Assembly (NCBI RefSeq): GCF_900497805.2
Contig: NW_020954599.1
Span: forward strand, 43,779,260 to 43,843,259
DNA length: 64,000 nt
Source of the DNA: Vombatus ursinus
Lineage: Eukaryota; Chordata; Mammalia; Diprotodontia; Vombatidae
Direction of reading: 5' to 3'
A program made the position numbers and the translations under genes. The notes under the pieces are model-generated. The model had not been told where the DNA came from. It did not search any database and was given only the letters and a program-made list of their open reading frames with translations. Shown here in pieces: positions 36,560-47,123 of this stretch (positions are counted from its first letter, which is position 1; every line of letters begins with the position of its first letter).

Positions 36560-37063
36560 CTATTGGGCTTTATTAGTAATATATAGAAATGCTGATGATT
36601 TATGTGGGATTATTTTATATCCTGCAACCTTACTAAATTTGTTTATTTCAAGTAATTTTTTACTTGATTCTCTAGGATTCTCTAAGTATACCATCATATT
36701 ATCTGCAAAGAGTGATAGCTTTGTTTTTTCTGTGCCTATTCTAATTCCTTCAATATTTTTCTCTCTTATTGCTAAAACTAACATTTTTAGTATAATAATG
36801 AATAACAGTGGTGAAAATGGACATCCTTGTTTCACCCCCATTTTATTGGAAATGCTTCTAGCTTATCCCCATTACATATAACTTGCTGATGGTTTGAGAT
36901 AGATGCTACCTATCATTTTAAGTAAGACTCTATTTGTTCCTATGCTCTCTAGTGTTTTTAATAGGAATGGGTGTTGTACTTTGTCAAATTTTTTTTCTGC
37001 ATCTGTTGAGATAATTACATGGTTTCTGTTAGTTTTGTTGTTGATATTAGTATTTTTCATCAA
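36560..37063 (-). pseudogene. L1 ORF2 reverse transcriptase core, inactive
   Basis: Two adjoining frames give STDAEKKFDKVQHPFLLKTL and then [20 protein letters not shown] ... [15 protein letters not shown]. These are RT motifs A (D-A-E-K-x-F-D), B (Q-G-C-P-x-S-P-L-L-F) and C. Motif C reads FADN where active L1 has FADD, so a catalytic aspartate is replaced. The two motifs are in separate frames. Confidence 0.9.
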
Positions 37064-37399
37064 ACCAGCTGTTAGTTTTATTTATTAGTTCAATAGTTTT
37101 CTTAATTTCAATTATATTAATCTTTCCTTTGGTTTTCAGAATTTCTAATTTGAAATTTAATTGGGTATTTTTAATTTGTTTTTTTCTGGCTTTTTTAGTT
37201 GCATGCCCAATTATTGATCTCTTTTTTCTCTGTTTTATTCATGTAAGCATTAAGAGCTATAAAACTTCCCCAAGAACCACTTTCACTGTACCCCATAAGT
37301 TTTGGTATGTAGTTTCATTATTGTCATTCTCTTGGATGAAGCTATTGGTTGTTTCTATGATTTGTTGTTTGATCCATTCATTCTTTAGGATTAAATTAT

Positions 37400-37606
37400 T
37401 TAGTTTCTAGTTAATTTTAATCTATCTTTCCATGGGCCTTTATTACATGTAATTTTTATTGCTTCATAATCTGAGAAGTGTGCATTTAATATTTCTGCCT
37501 TTCTACATTGAATTGTGAGGCTTTTATGCCCTAGGTCATGGTCAATTGTTGTGAAGGTGACATATATTGCTGAGAAAAAGATATATTCCTTTCTATTCCC
37601 ATTCAT
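37400..37606 (-). pseudogene. L1 ORF2 endonuclease C-terminal part
   Basis: Reads RKEYIFFSAIYVTFTTIDHD then LGHKSLTIQCRKAEILNAHF and SDYEAIKITCNKG. This is the L1 apurinic/apyrimidinic-type endonuclease end, where the catalytic 'D-H' region is S-D-H in functional L1s. Here the residue is Y (SDYEA), so the catalytic histidine appears lost. Confidence 0.85.
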
Positions 37607-37659
37607 TTTTCTCTAGAGGTCAACAATATCTAACTCTTCTAAAATTTACAAGTTCTTAT

Positions 37660-37745
37660 CTTAAAGCATTTTCTAGGGCCTTGAAAGGTTCAGTGTCTTA
37701 CCTAGGCCTATGCAGTTAATATGTGTCAAAGGTAGGGTACCATAA
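37660..37745 (-). mobile_element. MIR-type SINE fragment, antisense
   Basis: 'gggccttgaaaggttcagtg', 'tcttacctaggcctatgcag' and 'atgtgtcaaaggtaggg' match the antisense core. Confidence 0.5.
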
Positions 37746-37749
37746 AGGC

Positions 37750-37805
37750 TTCAGAATGCTTTAGCTGTCTGAAAAAAAAAAACTAATGGGATTTCCAAAG
37801 ACCAT
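37750..37805 (+). repeat. Unnamed ~45-bp repeat, copy 1
   Basis: 'ctttagctgtctgaa', an A-rich gap, then 'ctaatggg' and 'tttccaaaga'. It matches 39,160-39,215 in the same order and spacing. Confidence 0.55.
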
Positions 37806-37809
37806 GACA

Positions 37810-38380
37810 CATCTTTATGACATCTTGGAAGTTCTACTGAATCACACTACCTCTAAATCTTAGAAGAGCACCTTCAAATCCTTACATAGTGATTACAAAG
37901 AAAAGGTTTGAGAGATAGAAGTTTCATATAATGGCATTCCTGTCACAAAGGTCAAAGTTGCATTATTATGTTTGCTTATGGGTTGTTATCATGTCATTTA
38001 GTGCATGGGAGTAATGATTATCTACGTGGTAATCTAGTGGTTTAACATGGAATAATACAAACTACTAATATGCTTTATTTACTCACTTATAGGAAATAGT
38101 TCTGCCACTGAAACAATATTTCATGAAGCATAAAATCTTTTATTTCGTTGGTGTAGGTACTTCTTTTACTGATACACATTACAATCCTCTAGCAGACATA
38201 CTTCATGATTTTGGTGGCCAAAAAATTAATCACCTCTAGCCAATCTCCTGGTGCTGAACTTGCCTTTATAAACTTGATTTTGCTTGTCTTTGAATGGCAG
38301 CCACACAGCTTATTACCCAGTTTGGACTCAAAGCCTTTCCAGTTTGGTTGGACCAATTAGAGCTTATGATCCATCAACAT
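37810..38380. other. Mostly single-copy sequence
   Basis: No ORF or SINE core. At 38,300-38,375 a moderately GC-richer stretch with 'cctttccagtttggttggac' and 'caattagagcttatgatcc' looks repeat-like but is not assigned. Confidence 0.35.
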
Positions 38381-38384
38381 GGCT

Positions 38385-38580
38385 TCTAAGAAGCAGAAAG
38401 AGTTGTGAAATTGGAGTCAAAACACCTGGGTTGAAGTCCTGGCTCCACCACTGACCATTTGTGTTACCTTGAATAATTTAATTAACCTCTATGGACCTCA
38501 GTTTCCTCAATATTAAAATGAGGGAGTTGTACTATATGTCCTTAAAAGTCTATCCCATCTCTAAATCTATTATTTCATTG
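38385..38580 (+). mobile_element. MIR-type SINE, sense
   Basis: 'gtcaaaacacctgggttgaa', 'cctggctccaccactgacca', 'gacctcagtttcctcaatat' and the terminal 'agtctatcccatctctaaat'. Confidence 0.72.
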
Positions 38581-39159
38581 ATTCAGGTTGACCTGCATAC
38601 CACATGAAGCATCAGACTATTAATCCAGCAGAAGATGTACTTCTGATCCTATAATCATTTAGGGATTTTGGTAGAGCCAAGTGCCTGGGCTCCTTTTTCT
38701 CCTAACATTAGTATATGCCCCAAAATGACTTGATTCTATTTGATTTTGTTATTAACTGGAGTGGGGAAAAGAATTCACTTTCCTTTGTGAAGATTTGTGC
38801 CCAGGGGCCTATCATAACTAATCTCAGGATCAAAGAAATTTCCTTAGGAAATGTCTACAGCCCCAAGAACTCACAGTGATCCAAATGTTGGCTGACAGTA
38901 TCTAACAAAAAATGACTATATTCTATCTCTCTTTTCCTCAGCCTTGCTGAAAAATAAAGTATATATTTGATGATAGAACTGTTTCTTATGACATTGCTTC
39001 TCCACATGTTATTATAGTTCCTCATTCTTGAACAAGATTTAGTAAAAATAATTTTTTAAATTATGTTTTATTGATCTAGATACCCTTAGCACTTAGTTTA
39101 GGTGCCAGAATTAAGTTTGATACTTTGGAAGCTGCATTAACATGTCAAAGTCTCCACAG

Positions 39160-39215
39160 GGCACTTTAGCTGTCTGAAGAAGCTAATGGAGCTTCCAAAG
39201 ATTGTTCATCTATTC
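39160..39215 (+). repeat. Unnamed ~45-bp repeat, copy 2
   Basis: 'gcactttagctgtctgaaga' followed by 'agctaatggagcttccaaag'. The upstream 'gcattaacatgtcaaag' also resembles sequence upstream of copy 1. Confidence 0.55.
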
Positions 39216-39644
39216 CCTGGGGAATCTGGTTCATTAATGGGGCACAATCATTGAAAAAATTTGAGGGCCGGTAGTGAGGGCTTTAAGTCAGGGTCTTCTT
39301 ATTGAATTTTAAAGATCCAGAGCCCTATTTTGTGCAATATAACTAAAACAAGATAAATTACCCCAAGGAAAACATTCTAAATAAGGGTATTTCAGTGTTC
39401 CTGCTTTTGAATGAGTGATAGAAGGATGGTAAACTTGAAGAAAAAAAATAGATTCCTTTCCTGAATAGGCACATAGTGGTTTCTTTATAATAATATTAAT
39501 ATAATTACTATTATCATAATCATCATCATCATAATTGCAACATACACTTGCAAAGCATTTCAACACTGTAAAAGTGAAGACATAGCCACTCTGTGGAGAA
39601 GGTAGAATAAGTATGAATAGTCCCATTTTGCATTTGAAAAAATA

Positions 39645-39860
39645 AAACCAAGAGAGATGATATGACCATGAGCATGGACTTAGGAAGATTTAGGTTTAGA
39701 TCATGCCTCAGATATTTTAGTCTGATCATTTATAAAATGGAGTTGGACATGATTTCAATTAAGGTTTTCTTCCAGTTCTAAATCTCTAAGCCAATGGAAG
39801 GCCCATGCTCACATATATATTTAAGGTTAGGATTTGAAAACACATCTCCCAGTCTCCTTT
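39645..39860 (+). mobile_element. MIR-type SINE, sense, degenerate
   Basis: 'gacttaggaagatttaggtt', 'gatcatgcctcagatatttt', 'atcatttataaaatggagtt' and 'cttccagttctaaatctcta'. Confidence 0.55.
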
Positions 39861-40639
39861 TGTTTTTACCACTGTATCATATGACTTCTCTTCTCATTTT
39901 ACCCAATAACAGAATACCTTTTATACAATGAACAGATTTTTTAAAAGTCTTTCCTAATCTGATAGGCTATATGATGATAGATTGATTTTTGAATACTTCA
40001 TGGGCTTTGGGATATGAATATGAACCTCATGGGATACCTTTGCCCTGAGGTAACAATATTCAGATTATGATGACAGTAATAATTGTGAGAATGATATCAC
40101 TAAGAATCACAATAGAGCTTAACTCAAAGAGTAAAGAGTGCCACACATTTCACAGTTGTCCTCAGAAGAATTATACTAAATAGAGAGCTAAGATTGGAAT
40201 GTTATTATGTTTTAGTTCAGGCTAATTACATGCATCATCCATATTTGAAACAGACTATATTTATAGGCATCATGAGAATGAGCTAGTAAGCCTTTTTTTT
40301 TTCAGGAGAAACAGCCCATTATCTGAATGCTAAGTTCAATGTAAAATTGAACATGTGATTTTCCATGCATAGCATAATAAATTGAAAAGAAATTAGAGCC
40401 TTAACAGGGTGAGTTGTTTCTGGGTTTTTTGTTTGTGTTTTTGACATGTTGATTGGATATATATTTCTAGTTGCTCTTGAGTCTGACAGGAAGGGGTAAT
40501 GTTGGTAAATACAATTAGTTTTTGTTTGATGTTGAACCAGTGGAGTCTCACATGCTTTGGGAAATGGCTAGACATTAAAAAGAAAGCATACCTTGCAAAA
40601 GCAGACAGATATGAACCTTATTTTCTGTTTTTGACAGAA

Positions 40640-41508
40640 TTGCAGGGTAAAGATCAGAGAAATGTTATAAATATAGTATGCTTGCATTTCAACAAAGCTT
40701 TTGAGAATATTCACAACATTCTTATGGGCAAACTGGAGTAATGAATTTAAATGATAGTACATATAGGTGGAAACAGGACCCATTGATTGATGTTACTCAA
40801 CAAAAAATCATTAAGGAATTGATATCAAACTGGAGGAAGGTTACTAGAGGAGGTTGCAAGAGATCTGTCCTCAGTACTATTCAACATTTTTAATGGATAT
40901 GAATTGCACAAGTGGCATGCTTACCAATTTATAAGCTGAAAGGATCTGAGATGTATAACTTGCATAATGGATGACAAAAGAAGGATCTAGAAATATCTCA
41001 AAAGGGAAAATCTAATAAGATGAAAGTAAATAGGGACAACATGGGGAAACCTACACTTGGGTTATGAAATCTTCACTGAAATACAGGACTAGACAATAAT
41101 TCATGTGAAAAAGAGCTGAGGGTTTTATCGAACCTCAACACTGATCAAGAACGTGAAATGGTAGATACAAAAGCAAAGTTGACCTTAAGCTGTTTTTTAA
41201 CAGAAAAATGTTGTCTAGAACAAGGGAGGATATAGACATGTTTTTCTCTTTCTTGGCTAGATACTACATAAAGTAGTGTCTGGTTTTAAGCACCAAATTT
41301 TAGAAAGCATGTAAATAAACTGGAGCTTACCCAGAGTAGAACAACTAAAATGGCTAGAGGAATGAAGACCATGTCCTATAAGGATCATTTGAAGAAACTG
41401 GGGAAGAGGGGTATTGAGACCAGAAAAGAAGAGACTTAAGAAGCTGTCCTCATGTATTTAAAGAGTTGTCATGGGAAAGAGTGATTAGATTGTTTTTACT
41501 TGGTTGCA
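40640..41508 (+). mobile_element. L3/CR1 LINE, 5' segment of a split copy
   Basis: RT landmarks of L3 in order: 'gcatttcaacaaagcttttg' (F-N-K-A-F), 'agatctgtcctcagtactat' (the R-S-V-L block), 'ttcaacatttttaatggata', 'ggttttatcgaacctcaaca' and 'ataaactggagcttacccag'. It then reaches 'atgtatttaaagagttgtca' and 'gattagattgtttttacttg'. The continuation is found 1.27 kb later. Heavily mutated. Confidence 0.75.
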
Positions 41509-42782
41509 AGGGTCTTTTCTCAATCCTCACTTTGTTTCACCTCTTTGAAACCCTTGACATTGTTGATCATCCTCTCTACCTTCATATTGCCTTCTCTCTA
41601 GATTTTCAGGACACCATACTCTCTCCTGGTTCTCCTCCTACCTATGTGACTGTTCTTTTGTTGGACACTCATCTAGGTCACACCCTCTAACAATAGGTGT
41701 CCCTCAGGATTCTGTCCTGGGCACTCTTCTTTTCTCCCTCTCTACTACTTCACTTAGTGATCTTATGAGCTCCCATGGATTTAATTATTACCTTTATGTT
41801 GATGATTCCCAAATCTTCCTATCCTTCCCCCACCTCCCTGCTGAGTACAAAACCCACATCTCCAATTGTCTTTTAGACTTGCAAAAAATGGACTCCCAGT
41901 AAAGATCTTAAACTAAATATGTCGAAAAGATAACTCCTGCCTCCTACATTTCCTCTCACTGTAGAGGGCATCACTGTCCTCTCAGTCTATCAAGCTAACA
42001 ACCTAGGAGTCATTCACCACTCTTCATTGTCTCTTATATCCCATATCCAATTTTTTGCCAAGGCCTATAAATTTTACTCTACAACATATCTCAAAAATAC
42101 TCTCTTTCTTCTCTGACACTACTACAGTTCTGGTACAGGCCCTTATCAACTCATACCTAAACTATTGCAACACCCTTCTAATAGGTCTGCCTGCCTTGTT
42201 TCTATCCCCCATTCAGTCACCAAAGTTATTTTCCTAAAGCACAGGTCTGACCATGTCATACATGCCCACTACCCAATAAACTTCAGTGGCTCCCTATCAC
42301 TTCCCTATCACAAAAATCCTCTATTTGGAATTCAAATCTCTTCTTAACAAACCTTTTGAGTCTCCTTACATTTTACTCCTTGCATTTACTTTTCCATCTA
42401 GAAACTTCCTTGCTTCCACAAACAAAATACTCCATTTCTCAGTTTTAGGCATTTTTCTAGTTACTCTATGTTGGAATGCTCTCCCTCCTCAACTTCTCCT
42501 CTGACTTACCAGCTTCCTTTAAGTCTCCACTAAATTCCCATCTGTTACAGGAAGCCTTTCCTAACCCCTCTTAATTCTAGTACTTTCTCTCTGTTCATTA
42601 TTTCTTATTAATCATGTATAAAGCTTGTTAATATATATTTGTTTGGATGTCATCTCCCACATTAGATTGTGAGATCCTTGAGGGCAGGACCTGTCTTTTG
42701 CCTTCTTTTGTATCCCCAGTGCTTAGCATAGTGCCTGGAATATGGTAGGCATGTAATAAATATTTATTGGTTAATTAATGGT
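41509..42782 (+). mobile_element. L2 LINE, sense, ~1.27 kb, inserted in the L3
   Basis: The best L2 here. RT sequence starts at 'aaacccttgacattgttgat' and includes a [13 protein letters not shown] block near 41,705 and a [13 protein letters not shown] motif near 41,795 (consensus Y-A-D-D). A SYLNYCNTLLIGLP segment lies near 42,150. The 3' end has 'ttgagggcaggacctgtctt', 'tatccccagtgcttagcata' and 'taataaatatttattggtta'. 5'-truncated, with stops. It separates two pieces of one L3. Confidence 0.88.
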
Positions 42783-43030
42783 AGGGAACAGAACTAGGAA
42801 GAGAGTAGAAATTACAGAAAGGCAGATTTTTTTTCAATATGTGGAAAGACTCACTAAAATCTAAAAAAAATTAGCTGGTTTACCCTTGGAGTAGTGATTT
42901 TCTAACAGTAAAGATCTTCAGGGGAAGGCGGTATGATCATTTGGCAGAGATTTTTTACAGAGATGAAACATTGGTCAAACTAGATGGCATCTGGGACCTC
43001 TTCCGTCTTTAAGATTCTATAATTCTACCT
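42783..43030 (+). mobile_element. L3/CR1 LINE, 3' segment of the split copy
   Basis: Resumes with 'gggaacagaactaggaagag', 'gaaattacagaaaggcagat', then 'ctagatggcatctgggacct' and 'ttaagattctataattct', the L3 3' terminus. The same end appears at 4.9 kb. Confidence 0.78.
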
Positions 43031-43054
43031 AGGTTTCAATGTACTCAAAAGATA

Positions 43055-43310
43055 TTACTCCAAATGAGTCAATGAGGTAGTAAAGTACATAAGAAGGACT
43101 TAATTTCAAATCTTGCCTCAGACACTTCCTAGGTCTGTAAACCTTGGCAAGTCATTTAATCTGTCTGCCTCTGATTCCTCAACTGTAAAATGGTGATCAT
43201 GATATCACTCACCTCACAGAGTTGTTGTAAGGGTCAAATGAGATAACATCTGTAAAATACTTAGCATGGTATCTGGCACGTAGGAGGTCCTTAATGAATG
43301 CTTGTTCCAT
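43055..43310 (+). mobile_element. MIR/THER-type SINE, sense, nearly full length
   Basis: 'aatttcaaatcttgcctcag', 'gcaagtcatttaatctgtct', 'cctcaactgtaaaatggtga', 'gagttgttgtaagggtcaaa' and 'tatctggcacgtaggaggtc' in order. Confidence 0.8.
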
Positions 43311-44047
43311 ATTGTACATTATTAGAAATGAAAATAATATGATCATATATTATTATGAGGTAAGAAAATCTGGTTTTTGCTTGGTAGAATTTCTCTAGTT
43401 ATTATGTTTTTTTTCTCAAGATCAATTTTTGAAGACATAGTATGAAGAAAGGAGGAAAGGGTAGGGGTGAGGAGAGCTGGGAAATTATTCTAACAGTAAT
43501 CAGTAGATTTTAGCCAGTATTGGTATGGAGTATGCCACTGGAAAAGGGTTTTCCAAGCTAGAGAAAGATTGCTTAGAAAAGAATGGTAAGAACTGTTTAT
43601 GTGAAGAAAATAATTCATTGAGTAGGAAAAATCTAAAAGAAAACATTCCTTGTGCCATGTCCCCTGCCATGTTGTTTCATTTCACTCTCTCAGATGTATA
43701 GGGATTTGAATAGGGAAATGAAAGAAAAAAAAAACTTCTCTCTAAAGAGTGGTCAGCTCTATTTTGGCTTGTTATTCCTTTCACTTAGAATGGAATACAG
43801 AAACATTAAATATGTTCTCACTTCACCTAATTATGGATTTTAGTTCAATTTAATTTTCTTAGTATAAATAGGAAATGTCATATTCTATAAGACTTAGCTA
43901 TAGTAACTGACATTTGAATTGTTCTTAATATAATTAAAATGTTGATATATGTACTATTAGAGTAGTGGAGTACAGTGGTAGTAGAGTAGTAGAGTACAAA
44001 TATACTCTAAGTACATTATCACATTTGATATAAAGAACAAACCTATT

Positions 44048-44198
44048 GGGACAGCTAGGTGGTGCAGCAGATAGCACTCTAGCCTTGGAGGCAAGAGGAC
44101 CTGAGTTTAAATCTGGCCTCAGACACTTGACTCTTACTAGCTGTGTGACCCTGGGCAAGTCACTTAACCCCAATTGCCTCACCAAAAAAAGAAAAAAA
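44048..44198 (+). mobile_element. WSINE1-type SINE with target-site duplication
   Basis: Complete short SINE: head 'gggacagctaggtggtgcag', 'agaggacctgagtttaaatc', 'tagctgtgtgaccctgggca', 'cccaattgcctcacc' and an A-rich tail. Flanked by a 16-bp duplication at 44,032-44,047 ('aaagaacaaacctatt') and 44,199-44,214 ('aaagaataaacctatt'), one mismatch. Low divergence makes it one of the youngest insertions here. Confidence 0.93.
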
Positions 44199-44224
44199 AA
44201 AGAATAAACCTATTACAAAAGTCC

Positions 44225-44330
44225 TGTGGGTATTTTATGCTCATTTTATATACAGAGAATTTGAGGTTCAAAGAAGAAGAGTGATTTTTCTCTGATTACT
44301 CAATTAGTAAAGGAACTAGATGTTATACCA
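44225..44330 (-). mobile_element. MIR-type fragment, antisense, weak
   Basis: 'tatgctcattttatatacag' and 'gagaatttgaggttcaaaga' fit the antisense 3' half loosely. Confidence 0.4.
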
Positions 44331-44619
44331 TGTTGTTTCTCTAGATGAATGTAGAATTGTTTGATTTTACCATGACTCTACAAAGTGTAATATCTTATTG
44401 CATTATTTCTTACACAGTTTTTTTTATTAATTCAAAGTAAATGTTTTTTTTTTATTTTTTCAAAAATCATGTTATGAATTCATTGGTATAAAAAGGACTT
44501 TGATATCTAGGCATGCCAATAAAAAGGGAAAGTGTCTTTTTGCTTTGTCCATTTTTTGTGACAGTGACAATACATACAGGTGGCAGCTATATAACACAGA
44601 TCTTATCTCTCATATGTAT

Positions 44620-44710
44620 CTCAGTCCTTGATGGGAGAGACATCTTTTTATTCCCTTTAGTGCCTTGCACAAACTAGATATTTGATAAAGGTGTCTAGCT
44701 AATGAATACT
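44620..44710 (+). mobile_element. L2 3'-end fragment, sense
   Basis: 'ccttgatgggagagacatct', 'agtgccttgcacaaactaga' and 'tatttgataaaggtgtc' approximate the L2 terminus. Confidence 0.5.
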
Positions 44711-45194
44711 ATAAAAGAGAAATAAAAGTGAAGTACCTAAATGGGAAAAGATGGGTGCTAGTAAGTTGAAGCACTAATGGGGTCAGTACCTATATTCTAA
44801 TGTCTCACTATTCTAGTTTTAGTAATTTTATAACTTAGGGTTTAATTCACAACCTTGACCTTTCCATGACTTAAAAGATAATCTTTGAGATATGAAATTC
44901 CACCATCTACTGGGCAAACATGTTGATGAGCCTCCCTGAACTTAGGCTGCTCTTTGAGTAACTGGAATATAGTTCATTTTCAAACATATAATTTAAACTT
45001 TTGCAGCTTAGTAGTGCCAGTTAGATGACATTTTTATGGCATAGCCTTCAAGAATGATAGGGATGCTATTACACCATGATGAAGTAATGAAGAAAAGTAT
45101 TAGTGGAGCTAGGAATTACCTACACTTACAAAATATTGAATTCCTGAAGCATTAAAGCTTATATTCATAGACTATTAAGCCTAGAGAAGGTCTT

Positions 45195-45310
45195 TGTAAT
45201 CAATTCTGCCAAGTCTCTTATTTCACAAATGAGGAATCTGAAGATCATAAAGCTAAGGTGACTCCCCTATGGTCATGCAATAGCTCAATGATGGAACTAC
45301 AATTAGCCTA
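45195..45310 (-). mobile_element. MIR-type SINE, antisense
   Basis: 'cttatttcacaaatgaggaa', 'aaagctaaggtgactcccct' and 'agctcaatgatggaactaca'. Confidence 0.55.
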
Positions 45311-45789
45311 TTTAGAAAAATATTCTAGGTGATTCAAAGAATTCTCCACAATATAAAATAGAACTAGTCTTGAATAATACAAAATATATATTTAAAAGTA
45401 AAAACAGAACAGAAACCAACTAATACATATTCCTCTGTCCCTTTTATTAGTAAACCGAGATAAATCTATTCATAGCTTAAAGGATCCTGCAAGGTTTAAT
45501 ATGTGAGCAAATGGAAGCTGAGAATTTAAATGACTTTCCCAAGTACTTCTTTGCCCAGAAAGTAGTAAATCCAGAATACATACTCATGTTTTAACTCCAA
45601 ACTGAATGATTATTCTACTAAATATTTCCATATTAGTAAATTTAGTTGAAATATTTAATTTAACTTTGTTTTCTGCTTAAGTAAAAAAAAAAGGAGAGAG
45701 AACACAGTGGGTGATATAATTCAAAGAATCACATAATGGCAGAGTCAGAAGTGAACCCAAAGGCCATTGAGAACAACCTGCACCAAGGT

Positions 45790-46160
45790 ACAAATCAATC
45801 AGTCAATAAGCATTTATTAAACACCCACTGTGTGCTTGGCACTATGTTAAGCACTGGGAATACAATAAAAGGCCAAAAGAGAATCCCTGCCCTCAAGGCA
45901 CTCACAGTCTGAGCAAACAATTACATACAAAAAAGATACATACATATTATATATATGTATATATATATATACACACACATATATACATATATGTATGTAT
46001 ATGTTTATATATTTATGTATATATATATATATATACATGATTATTTTTTGAAAAAATAATTAAGAGAGAAGGGACTAGAATTATGAGGAATTGGAAAAGG
46101 CTTCCTGGATTTTATTTGGGACTTGAAGAAATACCCACTACAAAATCTCTAATAAGTAGT
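45790..46160 (-). mobile_element. L2 3' end, antisense, interrupted by a TA-rich repeat
   Basis: 'gcatttattaaacacccact', 'gtgcttggcactatgttaag', 'ctgccctcaaggcactcaca', then after the TA-rich repeat 'gaattggaaaaggcttcctg' and 'atttgggacttgaagaaata'. The last two are the complement of L2 'aggaagcctttcc' near 42.55 kb. Confidence 0.8.
45938..46036. repeat. (TA)n/(CATA)n compound microsatellite
   Basis: Alternating TA, TATG and CACA runs for ~100 bp with a nearly palindromic layout of TATG and CATA units. It lies inside the antisense L2. Confidence 0.85.
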
Positions 46161-46364
46161 CATAAAGCCTCAACATAGGGAAGAAGAATGTATTTCTTTC
46201 TAAAGTAGCCGAATGCACTTTTGAATAGCTGTAATTGTCAAGTATGTATTTCTTTCATCAAGATTTGAACTTCTACTACCCTGTTATTCTTATTTCTAAG
46301 TCTCAAGGTACTCCATCATTCTAATTGCCTCTTGTAGATAATAATGATCATGGTCACTGATTTT

Positions 46365-46590
46365 AGTAGACCACTTTAAAGTTTGCAAAATATTTCATAT
46401 GTTACCAGACTTGATCCTCACAAAAATCTATTGTGGCAGGTACTAGCAGTATCATTAACCTCCTTTTACAGATGAGCAATTTGAGATAGGTCAACTTCCC
46501 TAGGGTTATACAACTAAGACACATTGTACAAAATTCAAACCCAGGCATTCCTAACATCAAGTCCAGTATTCTATCCAGCTTATCAGTCAA
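46365..46590 (-). mobile_element. MIR-type SINE, antisense, nearly complete
   Basis: 'ctttaaagtttgcaaaatat', 'ctccttttacagatgagcaa', 'aacttccctagggttataca', 'aattcaaacccaggcattcc' and 'ccagtattctatccag'. Confidence 0.8.
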
Positions 46591-46949
46591 TGCCCTTCTT
46601 AAAATGTGATATCCAGAGCACAATACTCCAGACTTGATTTGATCAGAAGGAAATATAGTGAGTATCGTATCATATCTAACACTATGCCTTCCAGTAAGGT
46701 TTAAGATCTCATTGTCAGTTAGACTTCCAGGGCCAGAGCCAAGAAGAGAAAGCACTAAGCTGAGCTCTCCCAACATGCCCCATCAAACAACTTTAAAATA
46801 ATGCCTCAAATAAAATTCTGGAGTTGCACAGCTAACAAAAGGTCAGGGTAAGACATTCTTCCAGCTCTACCAATTTAGGAAGCCAGAGAGATCTGTGACA
46901 CAAGAGTAGAGGCTAGTTCAAAACCCACATAGATGAAAAACCAGTGTTT

Positions 46950-47123
46950 ATTTGTTTGTTTTTATTTTTTGCAATATGACTACTATGGAAAAATGTTTTG
47001 TATGACATCATATATATAATCAACATAAAATTACTTGCCTTGTCAAGGAAGAGATAGGGGACAGGAGAGAGGGAGAGAATTTGGAACTCAAAATATTAAA
47101 AATGAATGTTAAATAATTTTATA
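46950..47123 (+). mobile_element. LINE 3' tail (L1/HAL1 type), left part
   Basis: Contains 'gcaatatgactactatggaa', 'aaaatgttttgtatgac', 'attacttgccttgtcaagga' and 'aatttggaactcaaaatatt'. The same order occurs at 53,450-53,600 and, antisense, at 62,570-62,720. It is interrupted by an LTR element and resumes at 47,974. Confidence 0.7.

Larger units (their letters stand above)
34621..37644 (-). mobile_element. L1 LINE, antisense, 5'-truncated and internally deleted, with TSDs
   Basis: A ~3.0-kb L1 runs from the 3' tail at the left (T/A-rich, then 'tttcaatattcactttcata' and 'aagattttgagttttaaaat') back into the endonuclease domain at the right. A perfect 13-bp target-site duplication 'tttacaagttctt' flanks it at 34,608-34,620 and 37,645-37,657. 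The 5' end is lost within the endonuclease. Near 37,060 the linker SWFDEK joins directly to sequence upstream of 'HVIISTDAEKKFDK'. About 0.6-0.7 kb of RT N-terminal coding is therefore absent compared with typical L1 ORF2. Interrupted by stops, so inactive. Confidence 0.92.

Noticed and set aside
36516-37410. Plus-strand hydrophobic open frames that look like membrane proteins
   Set aside because: They are the complement of L1 ORF2 coding sequence, whose A-rich sense strand gives T-rich, hydrophobic antisense translations.
44048-44198. tRNA gene
   Set aside because: The tRNA-like A/B-box sequence belongs to SINEs. The copies lack a foldable anticodon arm and continue into SINE bodies and A-rich tails.
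45938-46036. Replication origin or cruciform-forming palindrome
   Set aside because: The symmetry arises from alternating TA/TATG/CATA simple repeats. Nothing else supports a functional site.
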